Shown: piece after piece, positions 1 through 6,241 of the stretch
How positions within the stretch are numbered: position 1 is the first letter of the stretch
How the letters are laid out: the number at the start of each line of letters is the position of its first letter
NCBI GenBank assembly: GCA_003157055.1
Contig: PMIG01000177.1
Coordinates: forward strand, 1-7,179
Source of the DNA: Bacteroidales bacterium
Lineage (GTDB): Bacteria > Bacteroidota > Bacteroidia > Bacteroidales > VadinHA17
DNA: 7,179 nucleotides
Direction: 5' to 3'
The notes under the pieces: generated by a model
Database searches by the model: none
The model's input: only the letters and a program-made list of their open reading frames with translations
Told to the model about the DNA's origin: nothing
Made by a program: the position numbers and the translations under genes

Positions 1-403
1 TTTCGATAAGCCTTGAAGGGGGGATTCTTTCTGTTTTTTCAGGGCCGGATCTTTTAATCACTTTGTTAATAGCTTCATGAAGACGTTCTTTCGGGAAAGG
101 TTTTAAAAGATAATCCACGGCATTCATTTCAAATGCCTTAATTGCGAACTGATCATACGCTGTTGTGAATATTATTGCCGGCTTTTCAGTCATGACTTCA
201 ATTAATTCGAAACCGGTGAGCCGGGGCATCTGGATATCCAGAAATACCAGATCCGGTTTTAATTCGGAGATAGTCTTTAAACCCGAGAAACCATCTGCAC
301 ATTCAGCAATAATATCAATTTCCGGAGCATCATTAAGATAATACCTCATGAGTTCCCTTGCCGGAGCCTCATCGTCGATTATTACTGTTCTTAATTTTTT
401 CAT
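1..403 (-). CDS. LytTR-type response regulator, partial (C-terminus beyond window)
   Basis: Translation from the ATG at 403 gives 134 residues before the gene leaves the window. They form a complete CheY-like receiver domain. The acidic pair Asp10-Asp11 is followed by Glu12. The phosphoacceptor is Asp56 in the VFLDIQMP motif. Thr80/Thr81 and Lys101 (YLLKPF) complete the active site. The sequence style (IDDEAPAR, AYDQFAIKAFEMNAVDYLLKPF) is that of LytR/AlgR regulators, which carry a C-terminal LytTR DNA-binding domain. That domain would lie left of base 1 and is not seen. The gene starts 19 bases after the histidine kinase stop, so the two are almost certainly cotranscribed and cognate. The kinase would phosphorylate Asp56 and switch on DNA binding by the regulator. 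The family call is strong. The identity of the output domain is inferred from receiver type and partner. Confidence 0.9.
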   Translation of the reverse strand, partial: MKKLRTVIIDDEAPARELMRYYLNDAPEIDIIAECADGFSGLKTISELKPDLVFLDIQMPRLTGFELIEVMTEKPAIIFTTAYDQFAIKAFEMNAVDYLLKPFPKERLHEAINKVIKRSGPEKTERIPPSRLIE

Positions 404-422
404 ATATGAAGAGAAGATTTGT

Positions 423-1478
423 TTATGCAAATTCTGCAGGCATGTAAAGGTTCACAGTAAACACACTATTCTTTTTTTCAGTCCTGAGGGATGCTTTGTT
501 GCCATAAATGAGTTCGAGCCTTCTTATAACATTCAGCAGCCCTGTGCCTGTGCCTTTTGCCGACGAAATCCCGTTCTCGTAGCTATTGCTGATAGTGATT
601 GCAAGGATACCTTCAGATACTCTGGCAGTTGTTATAATACTTACACATCCGGTGCTTTCATATACCCCGTGCTTAACAGCGTTTTCATAAAGCGGCTGAA
701 GAAGCATCACGGGAATTTTCGCCTCCAGCGTTATTCCTTCGATATGCTCTTCAGTAGAAAGTCTGTCACCAAATCTGACTTTTTCAATATCAAGATACAG
801 CCTCAGGTTATCGAGCTCGCTCCTGAATGAAACAGGCTGCTCATCCTTTCTTGAGAGAGCATATCTCATGAAATCAGAAAGCTTTACAACCATGCTCCTT
901 GCCTTTTCCGGATCGGTAACGGTAAGAGAGCTGATTGAATTAAGGCTGTTGAAAAGGAAATGGGGATTGATCTGCGATCTCAGCATTTTAAGCTCGGTCT
1001 CTTTTACCAGACTTTCAAGCTTTGCTTCACGGGCACTCTTTTCTGATAGGTTTGTAAGGCTTTCAAAGAGAAAGTATGTAAGGATTATCATGGTATAGAT
1101 AATGACTCCTATTCCTATCCTGTAAGGGAATGTGGCATCCCAGTACTGCTGGTAATTATTTTCCTGGTTGAACACGAGGAGCATTATCATCTTTGTGATG
1201 AAGATCCAGAGAGATACTGAGACAGCTCCGGTAAGCACAAGATTCATAAAAATAGAAGAGGGCCTGGCTCCGCTCTTGTTAAAGAAGTTGAATGGAAACC
1301 AGAGCGACAGGGCAATCCCGGAAAAGATAAGCAAGGATGCTATTGAATCGACGATGCTGATGTTAGTAAAGCTGCCAAAAGCATAATAAAATAAAAGTGC
1401 CTGGCCAAGCGAAAGTAAAAGCCAGGCCAGCCACCATACAATCAGACGTACCCTGTTGCCAAGGACGGGATGTTTCAT
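423..1478 (-). CDS. LytS/YpdA-type sensor histidine kinase
   Basis: This 351-residue membrane kinase has four predicted transmembrane helices at about residues 12-33, 44-66, 80-103 and 121-140. There is no large extracellular sensor domain. A short coiled linker (about 143-168) leads to the His_kinase domain with the canonical NPHFLFNSLN motif, giving His173 as the phospho-acceptor. The N box is LLQPLYENAVKHG (259-271). The glycine-rich lid is GTGTGLLNVIRRL (about 309-321). The usual DxGxG G1 box is replaced by NSYENG near 298-303, which I believe is a common variant in Bacteroidota members of this family. With so little exposed sequence, the stimulus probably comes from the membrane or from a partner protein. 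The LiaF-like protein encoded 9 bases upstream is the obvious candidate. The regulator gene directly downstream is its likely target. Confidence 0.93.
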   Translation of the reverse strand: MKHPVLGNRVRLIVWWLAWLLLSLGQALLFYYAFGSFTNISIVDSIASLLIFSGIALSLWFPFNFFNKSGARPSSIFMNLVLTGAVSVSLWIFITKMIMLLVFNQENNYQQYWDATFPYRIGIGVIIYTMIILTYFLFESLTNLSEKSAREAKLESLVKETELKMLRSQINPHFLFNSLNSISSLTVTDPEKARSMVVKLSDFMRYALSRKDEQPVSFRSELDNLRLYLDIEKVRFGDRLSTEEHIEGITLEAKIPVMLLQPLYENAVKHGVYESTGCVSIITTARVSEGILAITISNSYENGISSAKGTGTGLLNVIRRLELIYGNKASLRTEKKNSVFTVNLYMPAEFA

Positions 1479-1487
1479 CTTTAATTC

Positions 1488-2237
1488 TTAGTAACTTTTT
1501 ATTTCGCCTCCGCCAAAGACAACTGCACCTTTGATAACAAGCTGACTTGTTGAATCAACCGTACGGCCCGGGGCAATTTTGCGTGAGTCGCTGAATCCTC
1601 CGAGCACAGGAGTAACTTCTAACGTCACATACCAGTTATCGGGTACAATGATTGTAGCACCGCCGAAAACGCATGCAATCTCAATTTCATTTCTGCCAGG
1701 AGCCAGCTTGGCTTTGGTAAGGTCAAGTTCTATTCCGCCAAAAACTGACGAAATCCTTCCACCCCTGAAATTTTCTGAAACGACCTGGCGTTCTCCGCCG
1801 CTGAATACATTCACATAATCAATATAATCGTCGCCTGATGATCCGGCAGTGCTCACTGCACGCCATCCCTTTCGCTTTGAGACGATAAAAATAATACCAA
1901 TGATAATAAAGATTGACGGCCAGAACATGTCGTACATGTGGAATGTCTCCTCGAAGAGCCGGGGAATCATGAAGAACCCGCCAACGGCCATTACAATAAT
2001 TCCGCCTGTTTTTTCAGATGATCCGAGGGTCATTATAAGCCCGATAGTTACAAGAAGCATTGGCCAGCTGAAGATCACGTGGTCAATGAATTCAGGGAAA
2101 AACCCCGTATTTCTGATAACCAGGAATAAGCCGGCAAGAACCAGGACAACTCCTATAAGTACCCTGTTGTTTGTAAGATGATGATGCTCATGCTTGTGAT
2201 AGCGATGATCGTCTCTGTATTCGTTATTTGTTTCCAT
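1488..2237 (-). CDS. LiaF-like membrane protein with VFGG-repeat C-terminal domain
   Basis: The protein has 249 residues. A charged, histidine-rich N-terminus (HRYHKHEHHH, residues 11-20) precedes four hydrophobic segments at about 26-41, 55-71, 78-92 and 105-119, the arrangement of LiaF/DUF5668 transmembrane domains. The C-terminal half (about 143-249) is soluble and carries repeated F-G-G turns: SSVFGGIEL (163-171), ACVFGGATI (188-196), VLGGFSD (211-217) and VVFGGGEIK (239-247). This is the pattern of the LiaF C-terminal (DUF2154-like) beta-rich domain. In Firmicutes, LiaF is a membrane protein that restrains the LiaS kinase until the envelope is stressed. The position directly upstream of a sensor kinase suggests a similar accessory role here, but that is inference. 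The adjacent 123-residue protein looks like a paralogue of its membrane half. Confidence 0.85.
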   Translation of the reverse strand: METNNEYRDDHRYHKHEHHHLTNNRVLIGVVLVLAGLFLVIRNTGFFPEFIDHVIFSWPMLLVTIGLIMTLGSSEKTGGIIVMAVGGFFMIPRLFEETFHMYDMFWPSIFIIIGIIFIVSKRKGWRAVSTAGSSGDDYIDYVNVFSGGERQVVSENFRGGRISSVFGGIELDLTKAKLAPGRNEIEIACVFGGATIIVPDNWYVTLEVTPVLGGFSDSRKIAPGRTVDSTSQLVIKGAVVFGGGEIKSY

Positions 2238-2258
2238 AGCTGTAAATTTATCTGATTT

Positions 2259-2630
2259 TTAATTAATTTTCTTACGGTTCCTCTTAAAGAAGGAAGAAAT
2301 TATAAATGATAACCCAAGCAGGACTATTACACCCGGCCAGTAAAAGGTTTTCATTGCATCGGGGATTCCGCCGTAATAATGGTCCATCAGGAACCAGACG
2401 CCTCCCGCTATGAGCAGCAACCCTCCGGTAAAATGAAGGTTAAGAAGAAGCAAAACGCCGATGAATATCATTGCTGTCTCCCAGGTAAAGTACTCCTTTA
2501 CACTTCCGAGGTGGAGCATATCATTCGTCGCAATCAGAAGAGCAACCCCGAGCAGGATAAAGAAAAGCCCAATACTAATACCCGGATGATGCTCTCTGCG
2601 ATTTTCACAATATTTATCTTTACGTCCCAT
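2259..2630 (-). CDS. Small four-helix membrane protein, LiaF transmembrane-domain (DUF5668) type
   Basis: First gene of the leftward operon, 123 residues. A basic N-terminus with Cys8 and His14-His15 is followed by hydrophobic segments at about 18-36, 52-65, 67-84 and 98-115, and a strongly basic tail (KRNRKK). The layout, including G/I-rich first helix, short loop with Trp/Asp/Tyr and final WPGVIVLLGL helix, matches the membrane half of the LiaF-like protein encoded 21 bases downstream (compare WPSIFIIIGI there). It lacks the soluble VFGG domain. It is probably a duplicated membrane module that partners with the LiaF-like protein or the kinase. Function is not established. The ATG at 2630 fits, with a -7-type promoter box 23 bases upstream. 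Confidence 0.78.
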   Translation of the reverse strand: MGRKDKYCENRREHHPGISIGLFFILLGVALLIATNDMLHLGSVKEYFTWETAMIFIGVLLLLNLHFTGGLLLIAGGVWFLMDHYYGGIPDAMKTFYWPGVIVLLGLSFIISSFFKRNRKKIN

Positions 2631-2652
2631 AATTAAGATTTTATATCTGTGT

Positions 2653-2660
2653 CAAAAATA
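2653..2660 (-). promoter_or_regulatory. Predicted -7 element of the LiaF-like/kinase operon
   Basis: The minus strand reads TATTTTTG here, a perfect match to the Bacteroidota sigma-ABfr -7 consensus TAnnTTTG. It would start transcription about 15 bases before the ATG at 2630, giving a short leader. No convincing -33 TTG lies at the normal distance (the sequence there is close to CTTTAA), so the promoter may need an activator. Confidence 0.5.
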
Positions 2661-2686
2661 ATTCAACATGAAAGGGAGCGTTAAAG

Positions 2687-2716
2687 GAAATCGGTGAATA
2701 ACGGTTTTTTAACGGT
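2687..2716 (-). promoter_or_regulatory. Candidate LytTR-regulator operator: three phased ACCGTT-like repeats
   Basis: On the minus strand, ACCGTTAAA (2716-2708), ACCGTTATT (2705-2697) and ACCGATTTC (2695-2687) follow one another with start-to-start distances of 11 and 10 bases. The published LytTR half-site is [TA][AC][CA]GTTN[AG][TC]. The first two repeats match it at 8 of 9 positions and the third at 7 of 9. The outer two are 21 bases apart, the same as a 9-mer plus a 12-base spacer. The block lies just upstream of the predicted -7 box of an operon that encodes a LytTR-type regulator. Binding is inferred, not shown. Confidence 0.4.
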
Positions 2717-2783
2717 ATTTGGCTGTTTATAGCGGAAAGTGTTACTTTTTTGTTGATAATTTTTTTAATTAAAGAAGCTTTCA

Positions 2784-2791
2784 TATTTTTG
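2784..2791 (+). promoter_or_regulatory. Predicted -7 element of the yceD–rpmF–plsX–fabH operon
   Basis: TATTTTTG matches TAnnTTTG perfectly and would place the transcript start only about 12-16 bases before the yceD ATG at 2811. A clear -33 TTTG at the usual spacing is not visible. An alternative pair upstream is TTTG (2718-2721) with a weaker TACTTTTT (2743-2750), 21 bases apart. Confidence 0.5.
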
Positions 2792-2810
2792 CAGACCAAA
2801 ATTTGCAGAG

Positions 2811-3332
2811 ATGTCCGGATTATTTACCATACCAATAGGAGGTTTGAAAGAAGGGCATCAATCTTATAATTTTGAGATTAACAAAGAGTTTTTTGATCAG
2901 TTTGAAGAATCGGAGATAAAGGAAGGAAGCCTGACAGCGGTGGTTGGAGCAGATAAACTTGCTACTCACATTGACCTTTCTGTCAGGATTGAAGGGAGTG
3001 TTAATATCTCATGCGACAGATGTCTGGAACTGTTCCGGCAGCCGTTAAGCTGTGAGAACAGGCTCCTGGTTAAATTCGGCCCTGTAAGTGATGACAGCGA
3101 CCCTGATATCATTACCCTGCCGGCAGATGAGAATGAATTGGACCTTCGCCAGTACTTTTATGAGTATATTTTCCTTGCCCTTCCGATTCAGAGGATGCAT
3201 CCCGTCGATAAGAACGGGAAATCCGCCTGTGATCCCGAAATGCTGAAGAAGCTGAAGGAGCATATTGCAGATGAGGAAATTACAAATGATCCCAGGTGGG
3301 ATGAATTAAAGAAATTAATGAACAATAATTAA
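2811..3332 (+). CDS. yceD: YceD/DUF177 family protein
   Basis: This 173-residue protein belongs to the DUF177 (YceD) family. Family hallmarks are the CDRC motif (residues 68-71), Cys81, a conserved LDL..Y.YE..FLALP block around 110-125, the MHPVDKNGKSAC segment ending in Cys140, and the C-terminal DPRWDELKKL (160-169). The CxxC and downstream cysteines could bind a metal. The family lies almost invariably just before rpmF, as here with an 11-base gap. It is connected by genetics in plants and bacteria to 23S rRNA accumulation and L32 incorporation, although its exact biochemical role remains unclear. It heads a cluster that continues with plsX and fabH. No truncation or unusual composition is seen. 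Confidence 0.92.
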   Translation: MSGLFTIPIGGLKEGHQSYNFEINKEFFDQFEESEIKEGSLTAVVGADKLATHIDLSVRIEGSVNISCDRCLELFRQPLSCENRLLVKFGPVSDDSDPDIITLPADENELDLRQYFYEYIFLALPIQRMHPVDKNGKSACDPEMLKKLKEHIADEEITNDPRWDELKKLMNNN

Positions 3333-3343
3333 ACAGAGAAAAA

Positions 3344-3529
3344 ATGCCAAATCCCAAACGTAAACACTCGAAAACAAGAACAGCGAAGCGCAGAACTCAT
3401 TATAAGGCAACTGCACCCACTGTAGCCACTTGTTCAAACTGCGGATCTTCGGTTCAGTTTCATAGGGTTTGTCCGGAGTGTGGTTTTTACAGGGGCAAGC
3501 TTGCTATTGAAAAGAAGGCAACTGCCTGA
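3344..3529 (+). CDS. rpmF: 50S ribosomal protein L32
   Basis: A 61-residue basic protein of the 50S subunit. The N-terminus MPNPKRKHSKTRTAKRR is the classic L32 opening, with the Lys/Arg-rich tail that enters rRNA. The zinc-ribbon cysteines are all present: Cys30 and Cys33 (CSNC), then Cys43 and Cys46 (CPEC). This is therefore the zinc-binding form and not the cysteine-free paralogue made under zinc starvation. Length is normal for the family. It lies 11 bases after yceD and 25 bases before plsX, and is almost certainly cotranscribed with both. The leader before the ATG is A-rich (GAGAAAAA), in keeping with weak Shine-Dalgarno use. Confidence 0.98.
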   Translation: MPNPKRKHSKTRTAKRRTHYKATAPTVATCSNCGSSVQFHRVCPECGFYRGKLAIEKKATA

Positions 3530-3554
3530 CGAGGTATAACCAACCTGTAATGCT

Positions 3555-4493
3555 ATGAAAATAGGCCTTGATGTTATGGGTGGTGATTATGCGCCCGATT
3601 CTATTGTGGAAGGCGCTGTTGATTCCCTGATGCATTTATCTTCTGCCGATGAACTTATTCTCATTGGCGATGAGCCATCCATCCTTAAGAAACTGGAGGA
3701 GATGAAGATAAAACCATCCCGTTTTAAAATCGTTCATACTTCCCAGGTTATTGAAATGGGTGATATTCCGGCAAAAGCGTATGCCCAAAAACCGGATTCC
3801 AGCATTGCTGTGGGCTACAGGATGCTTAAAGAAGGTAAGATAGATGGATTTTGCAGTGCCGGCAATACCGGAGCAATGCTGGTAGGTGCGACTTACACCG
3901 TAGGCGCAATCCCCGGAGTTCTTCGTCCTGCCCTTGCAACCATACTGCCTGCCATTGATGACCGTAATGCTGTTATCCTCGATGTAGGGCTTAATGTTGA
4001 CTGTAAGCCTGATGTGCTTCTGCAGTTCGGGATACTTGGAAGCATATTTGCAAAATATGTGTTAGAAGTAACAAATCCCAGAGTTCGACTTTTGAATATC
4101 GGAGAAGAAGAATCAAAAGGAACAGCTGCAGTGAAGGCAGCCTATGAACTTATGAAGGATCACCCGGGGATCAATTTCGAAGGGAATATCGAAGCTAACG
4201 GACTCTTTCAGGAAACAATGGCTGATGTCATTGTCTGCGATGGGTTCGTCGGCAATGTTATATTAAAGCAGACTGAAGCTTTCCACCATGTTTACAAATT
4301 AAGAAATCTCCAGGATGCCTATTTTGACAGGCTTGATTTTGAAAGTATAGGGGGAACGCCGATTGTCGGCATAAATGCAAATGTCGTGATTGGTCATGGC
4401 ATTTCAAGGAGAAAGGCTATCATGAACATGATTCTTCAGACCTGGGCGGTCGTTCATGTGAACCTTGCTCAAAAGATTAAAGAGGCAATTTAA
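3555..4493 (+). CDS. plsX: Phosphate acyltransferase PlsX
   Basis: PlsX converts acyl-ACP and inorganic phosphate to acyl-phosphate, which PlsY then uses to acylate glycerol-3-phosphate, the first step of phospholipid synthesis. It acts at the inner face of the membrane. The 312-residue sequence begins with the signature [14 protein letters not shown] and contains SAGNTGAML (101-109), the [17 protein letters not shown] block (143-159), [10 protein letters not shown] (181-190), NIEANGLF (211-218) and [15 protein letters not shown] (227-241). Together these cover the whole family core. Length is at the short end of the family, as expected for Bacteroidota. An earlier ATG at 3550 is out of frame and stops at once, so 3555 is the start. 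The stop lies two bases before fabH, which suggests translational coupling. Confidence 0.97.
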   Translation: MKIGLDVMGGDYAPDSIVEGAVDSLMHLSSADELILIGDEPSILKKLEEMKIKPSRFKIVHTSQVIEMGDIPAKAYAQKPDSSIAVGYRMLKEGKIDGFCSAGNTGAMLVGATYTVGAIPGVLRPALATILPAIDDRNAVILDVGLNVDCKPDVLLQFGILGSIFAKYVLEVTNPRVRLLNIGEEESKGTAAVKAAYELMKDHPGINFEGNIEANGLFQETMADVIVCDGFVGNVILKQTEAFHHVYKLRNLQDAYFDRLDFESIGGTPIVGINANVVIGHGISRRKAIMNMILQTWAVVHVNLAQKIKEAI

Positions 4494-4495
4494 TT

Positions 4496-5494
4496 ATGGG
4501 TAAATTACGAGCTGCCATCACCGGAATCCATGCATGGGTTCCGGAGTACAGGCTTACCAACCAGGAGCTTTCAAAAATGGTCGACACTTCCGATGAGTGG
4601 ATAATGCAGCGCGTCGGAATAAAGGAACGAAGAATATTGAAAGGTGAAGGCCTCGGAAGCTCCGATATGGGATTCGAGGCAGTCAGTGGATTGCTTGAAA
4701 AGACAGGAACTGCACCTGAAGAAATTGACCTTCTTATCTGTGCAACAGTCACTCCCGACATGCTTTTCCCTGCGACTGCAAATATTATCTCCGACAAGGT
4801 CGGAATAAAAAATGCTTTTAGCTTTGATATTAATGCCGCCTGTTCGGGTTTTCTGTTCGCCCTTCAGACAGCAGCTGCATATGTTGAGACCGGCAAATAC
4901 AAAAAGGTAATAGTTGTCGGAACCGACAAGATGTCTTCAATCACTGATTATACCGATCGTTCGCAATGCCCGCTTTTCGGCGATGCAGCGGGGGCAATCC
5001 TGCTCGAGCCAGCTGAAGAAGATTATGGTATAATAGATCATATTTTTTATACCGACGGATCGGGAAGAAAATATCTCCATCTTAAAGCAGGGGGTTCGGT
5101 GAAGCCGGCTTCCCATGAAACGATCGACGCAAAGGAACATTATCTTTATCAGGAAGGACAGAGCGTATTTAAATTTGCCGTGGTTAACATGGCAAACGTG
5201 GCTGCTGAGATAATGGAACGCAACAATCTTAAATCTGAAGATATAACCTGGCTGGTCCCGCACCAGGCAAACCTGCGGATCATTGACGCTACGGGACGGA
5301 GAATGGGTCTCCCTCCTGAGAAGGTGATGATTAATATTCAAAATTACGGAAACACTACGAATGCAACTATTCCGTTGTGCATATGGGAATATGAAAACAG
5401 GCTGAAGAAGGGCGACATTCTTATACTTGCTGCTTTCGGCGGCGGCTTTACATGGGGATCAATCTACCTCAAGTGGGCATACGATCAAAAATAA
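4496..5494 (+). CDS. fabH: Beta-ketoacyl-ACP synthase III (FabH)
   Basis: FabH starts type II fatty-acid synthesis by condensing an acyl-CoA primer with malonyl-ACP. The 332-residue protein has the complete Cys-His-Asn triad: Cys116 in [14 protein letters not shown], His256 in VPHQANLRI and Asn286 in [11 protein letters not shown]. The His-to-Asn spacing of 30 is the same as in E. coli FabH (His244/Asn274). Other family marks are [16 protein letters not shown] (31-46), [11 protein letters not shown] (161-171) and the C-terminal [11 protein letters not shown] (312-322). It follows plsX by two bases, with an AGAGG at 4481-4485 as a possible ribosome binding site. The pairing couples initiation of fatty-acid synthesis to phospholipid synthesis. 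Primer preference (acetyl or branched) cannot be read from the sequence here. Confidence 0.98.
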   Translation: MGKLRAAITGIHAWVPEYRLTNQELSKMVDTSDEWIMQRVGIKERRILKGEGLGSSDMGFEAVSGLLEKTGTAPEEIDLLICATVTPDMLFPATANIISDKVGIKNAFSFDINAACSGFLFALQTAAAYVETGKYKKVIVVGTDKMSSITDYTDRSQCPLFGDAAGAILLEPAEEDYGIIDHIFYTDGSGRKYLHLKAGGSVKPASHETIDAKEHYLYQEGQSVFKFAVVNMANVAAEIMERNNLKSEDITWLVPHQANLRIIDATGRRMGLPPEKVMINIQNYGNTTNATIPLCIWEYENRLKKGDILILAAFGGGFTWGSIYLKWAYDQK

Positions 5495-5496
5495 AT

Positions 5497-5565
5497 GCCC
5501 CATTTCCTGAAGGAGGGGATTATGATGGTTGCTGATTGAAAAGTCCCCTTCAGGGGATTTAGGGC
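5497..5565. repeat. Long imperfect inverted repeat after fabH (hairpin, possible interspersed repeat or terminator)
   Basis: ATTTCCTGAAGG (5502-5513) can pair with CCTTCAGGGGAT (5547-5558), with two G-U pairs if transcribed. GCCC (5497-5500) can pair with GGGC (5562-5565) outside it, and GG/CC continues inside after a bulge. The loop is about 26 bases. It begins three bases after the fabH stop, so it could act as a terminator or processing signal. There is no clean T-run after it. The CCCCTTCAGGGGATTTAGGG wording resembles palindromic intergenic repeats I recall from Bacteroidota genomes, but this was not searched. Confidence 0.5.
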
Positions 5566-5595
5566 TGACATATTACTTTTCATTGCAATAGTTTT

Positions 5596-5603
5596 TATAT
5601 TTG
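5596..5603 (+). promoter_or_regulatory. Predicted -7 element upstream of bactofilin–ATP synthase genes
   Basis: TATATTTG matches the Bacteroidota TAnnTTTG -7 consensus exactly. The transcript would start near 5608-5612, with a leader of about 30 A/T-rich bases before the bactofilin ATG at 5642. No good -33 TTTG is seen at the normal distance. It could drive the bactofilin gene and, by readthrough, atpZ, the small membrane gene and atpB. Confidence 0.45.
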
Positions 5604-5641
5604 TCAGTTATTAAGTTCATATCTTATAAATTTTAACTGCT

Positions 5642-6043
5642 ATGGCAAAATACAACGAGACTGAAACAGCTGCTATAAACCTTATAAGTAACGGCACCGA
5701 TATTACCGGCGATATTAAATCCACCGGCGATATCAGGATTGACGGAACACTTTCCGGCAACCTGTCGACAAAAGGGAAAGTGGTTATCGGTCCGACAGGA
5801 AAGGTAAAAGGCGAAATCATCTGCAAAAACTCCGAAGTATCCGGCAGCATTGAAGGGAAGATCTGCGTAAATCAACTTCTTATTCTTAAAGCTTCTTCAA
5901 AAATTCTTGGCGATATAGCAACATCAAAACTTTCTATTGAACCCGGAGCCCTATTCTCCGGAAACTGTAAAATGAGTGAAAACGTCAACAATGGAGGAGC
6001 AGGAATCGCAAAAGAAAAAGAACCAGACAGAGTCGGCAAATAA
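5642..6043 (+). CDS. Bactofilin-family polymer-forming cytoskeletal protein
   Basis: A 133-residue protein of the bactofilin (DUF583) family. These proteins polymerise without nucleotide as beta-helical filaments at the inner face of the membrane. The core runs from about 18 to 112 and shows the short repeated strand-turn pattern of a right-handed beta-helix, with glycines every six or so residues. Recognisable stretches are TDITGDIKSTGDIRIDG (19-35), GKVVIGPTGKVKGEI (45-59) and SGSIEGKI (67-74). The N-terminal tail is short and polar, and the C-terminal tail (about 113-133) is charged and probably disordered. The last 53 bases overlap the start of atpZ in another frame. Placement at the head of an ATP synthase cluster recurs in Bacteroidota, but a functional link is unproven. 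Confidence 0.93.
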   Translation: MAKYNETETAAINLISNGTDITGDIKSTGDIRIDGTLSGNLSTKGKVVIGPTGKVKGEIICKNSEVSGSIEGKICVNQLLILKASSKILGDIATSKLSIEPGALFSGNCKMSENVNNGGAGIAKEKEPDRVGK

Positions 6044-6233
6044 AGGTATAAAAGACTTTGGAAGGTATTCGGGCCTTGCATTCCAGATGGTCGCACTAAT
6101 CCTATTGCCCACCCTGGGCGGGGTCAAGCTCGATAAACTGACAGGATGGCAAACCCCTGTCTTCACAATAATTCTCTCCCTTCTTGGTGTATTTGCTGCG
6201 ATCTATTTTACGGTTAAGGATTTTATTAAGTAA
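5991..6233 (+). CDS. atpZ: AtpZ/AtpI-family F0F1 ATP synthase-associated protein
   Basis: A small membrane protein of the ATPase_gene1/AtpZ family, usually encoded just before the F0 genes and linked to ATP synthase assembly or ion supply. From the ATG at 5991 it has 80 residues: a highly charged N-terminus (about 1-25), a first helix at about 27-46 (GLAFQMVALILLPTLGGVKL), the conserved short turn with Asp48-Lys49 and Pro56, and a second helix at about 57-75. A GTG at 5976 in the same frame would add five residues. I prefer the ATG. Either start overlaps the bactofilin gene, by 53 or 68 bases, so the two are probably translationally coupled. The overlap is not a frameshift, because both products are full length. 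Confidence 0.85.
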   Translation: MEEQESQKKKNQTESANKGIKDFGRYSGLAFQMVALILLPTLGGVKLDKLTGWQTPVFTIILSLLGVFAAIYFTVKDFIK

Positions 6234-6241
6234 ACCTTCAC

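Noticed and set aside
11..27. A CCTTGAAGGGGGGATTC stretch that resembles the left arm of the repeat at 5506-5520.
   Set aside because: It lies in the coding region of the response regulator and reads as ordinary linker codons. There is no matching second arm nearby.
348..830. A 160-residue open frame on the plus strand opposite the kinase and regulator genes.
   Set aside because: It is antisense to two clear genes, runs across their boundary, and its translation is cysteine/phenylalanine-rich with no recognisable domain. It is a shadow frame.
4937..5341. A 134-residue minus-strand frame within fabH.
   Set aside because: It lies wholly inside a gene with a full catalytic triad and shows no family features.
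5976..6043. Possible frameshift joining bactofilin and atpZ.
   Set aside because: Both proteins have complete domains and natural ends. An overlap of genes explains the arrangement without an error.
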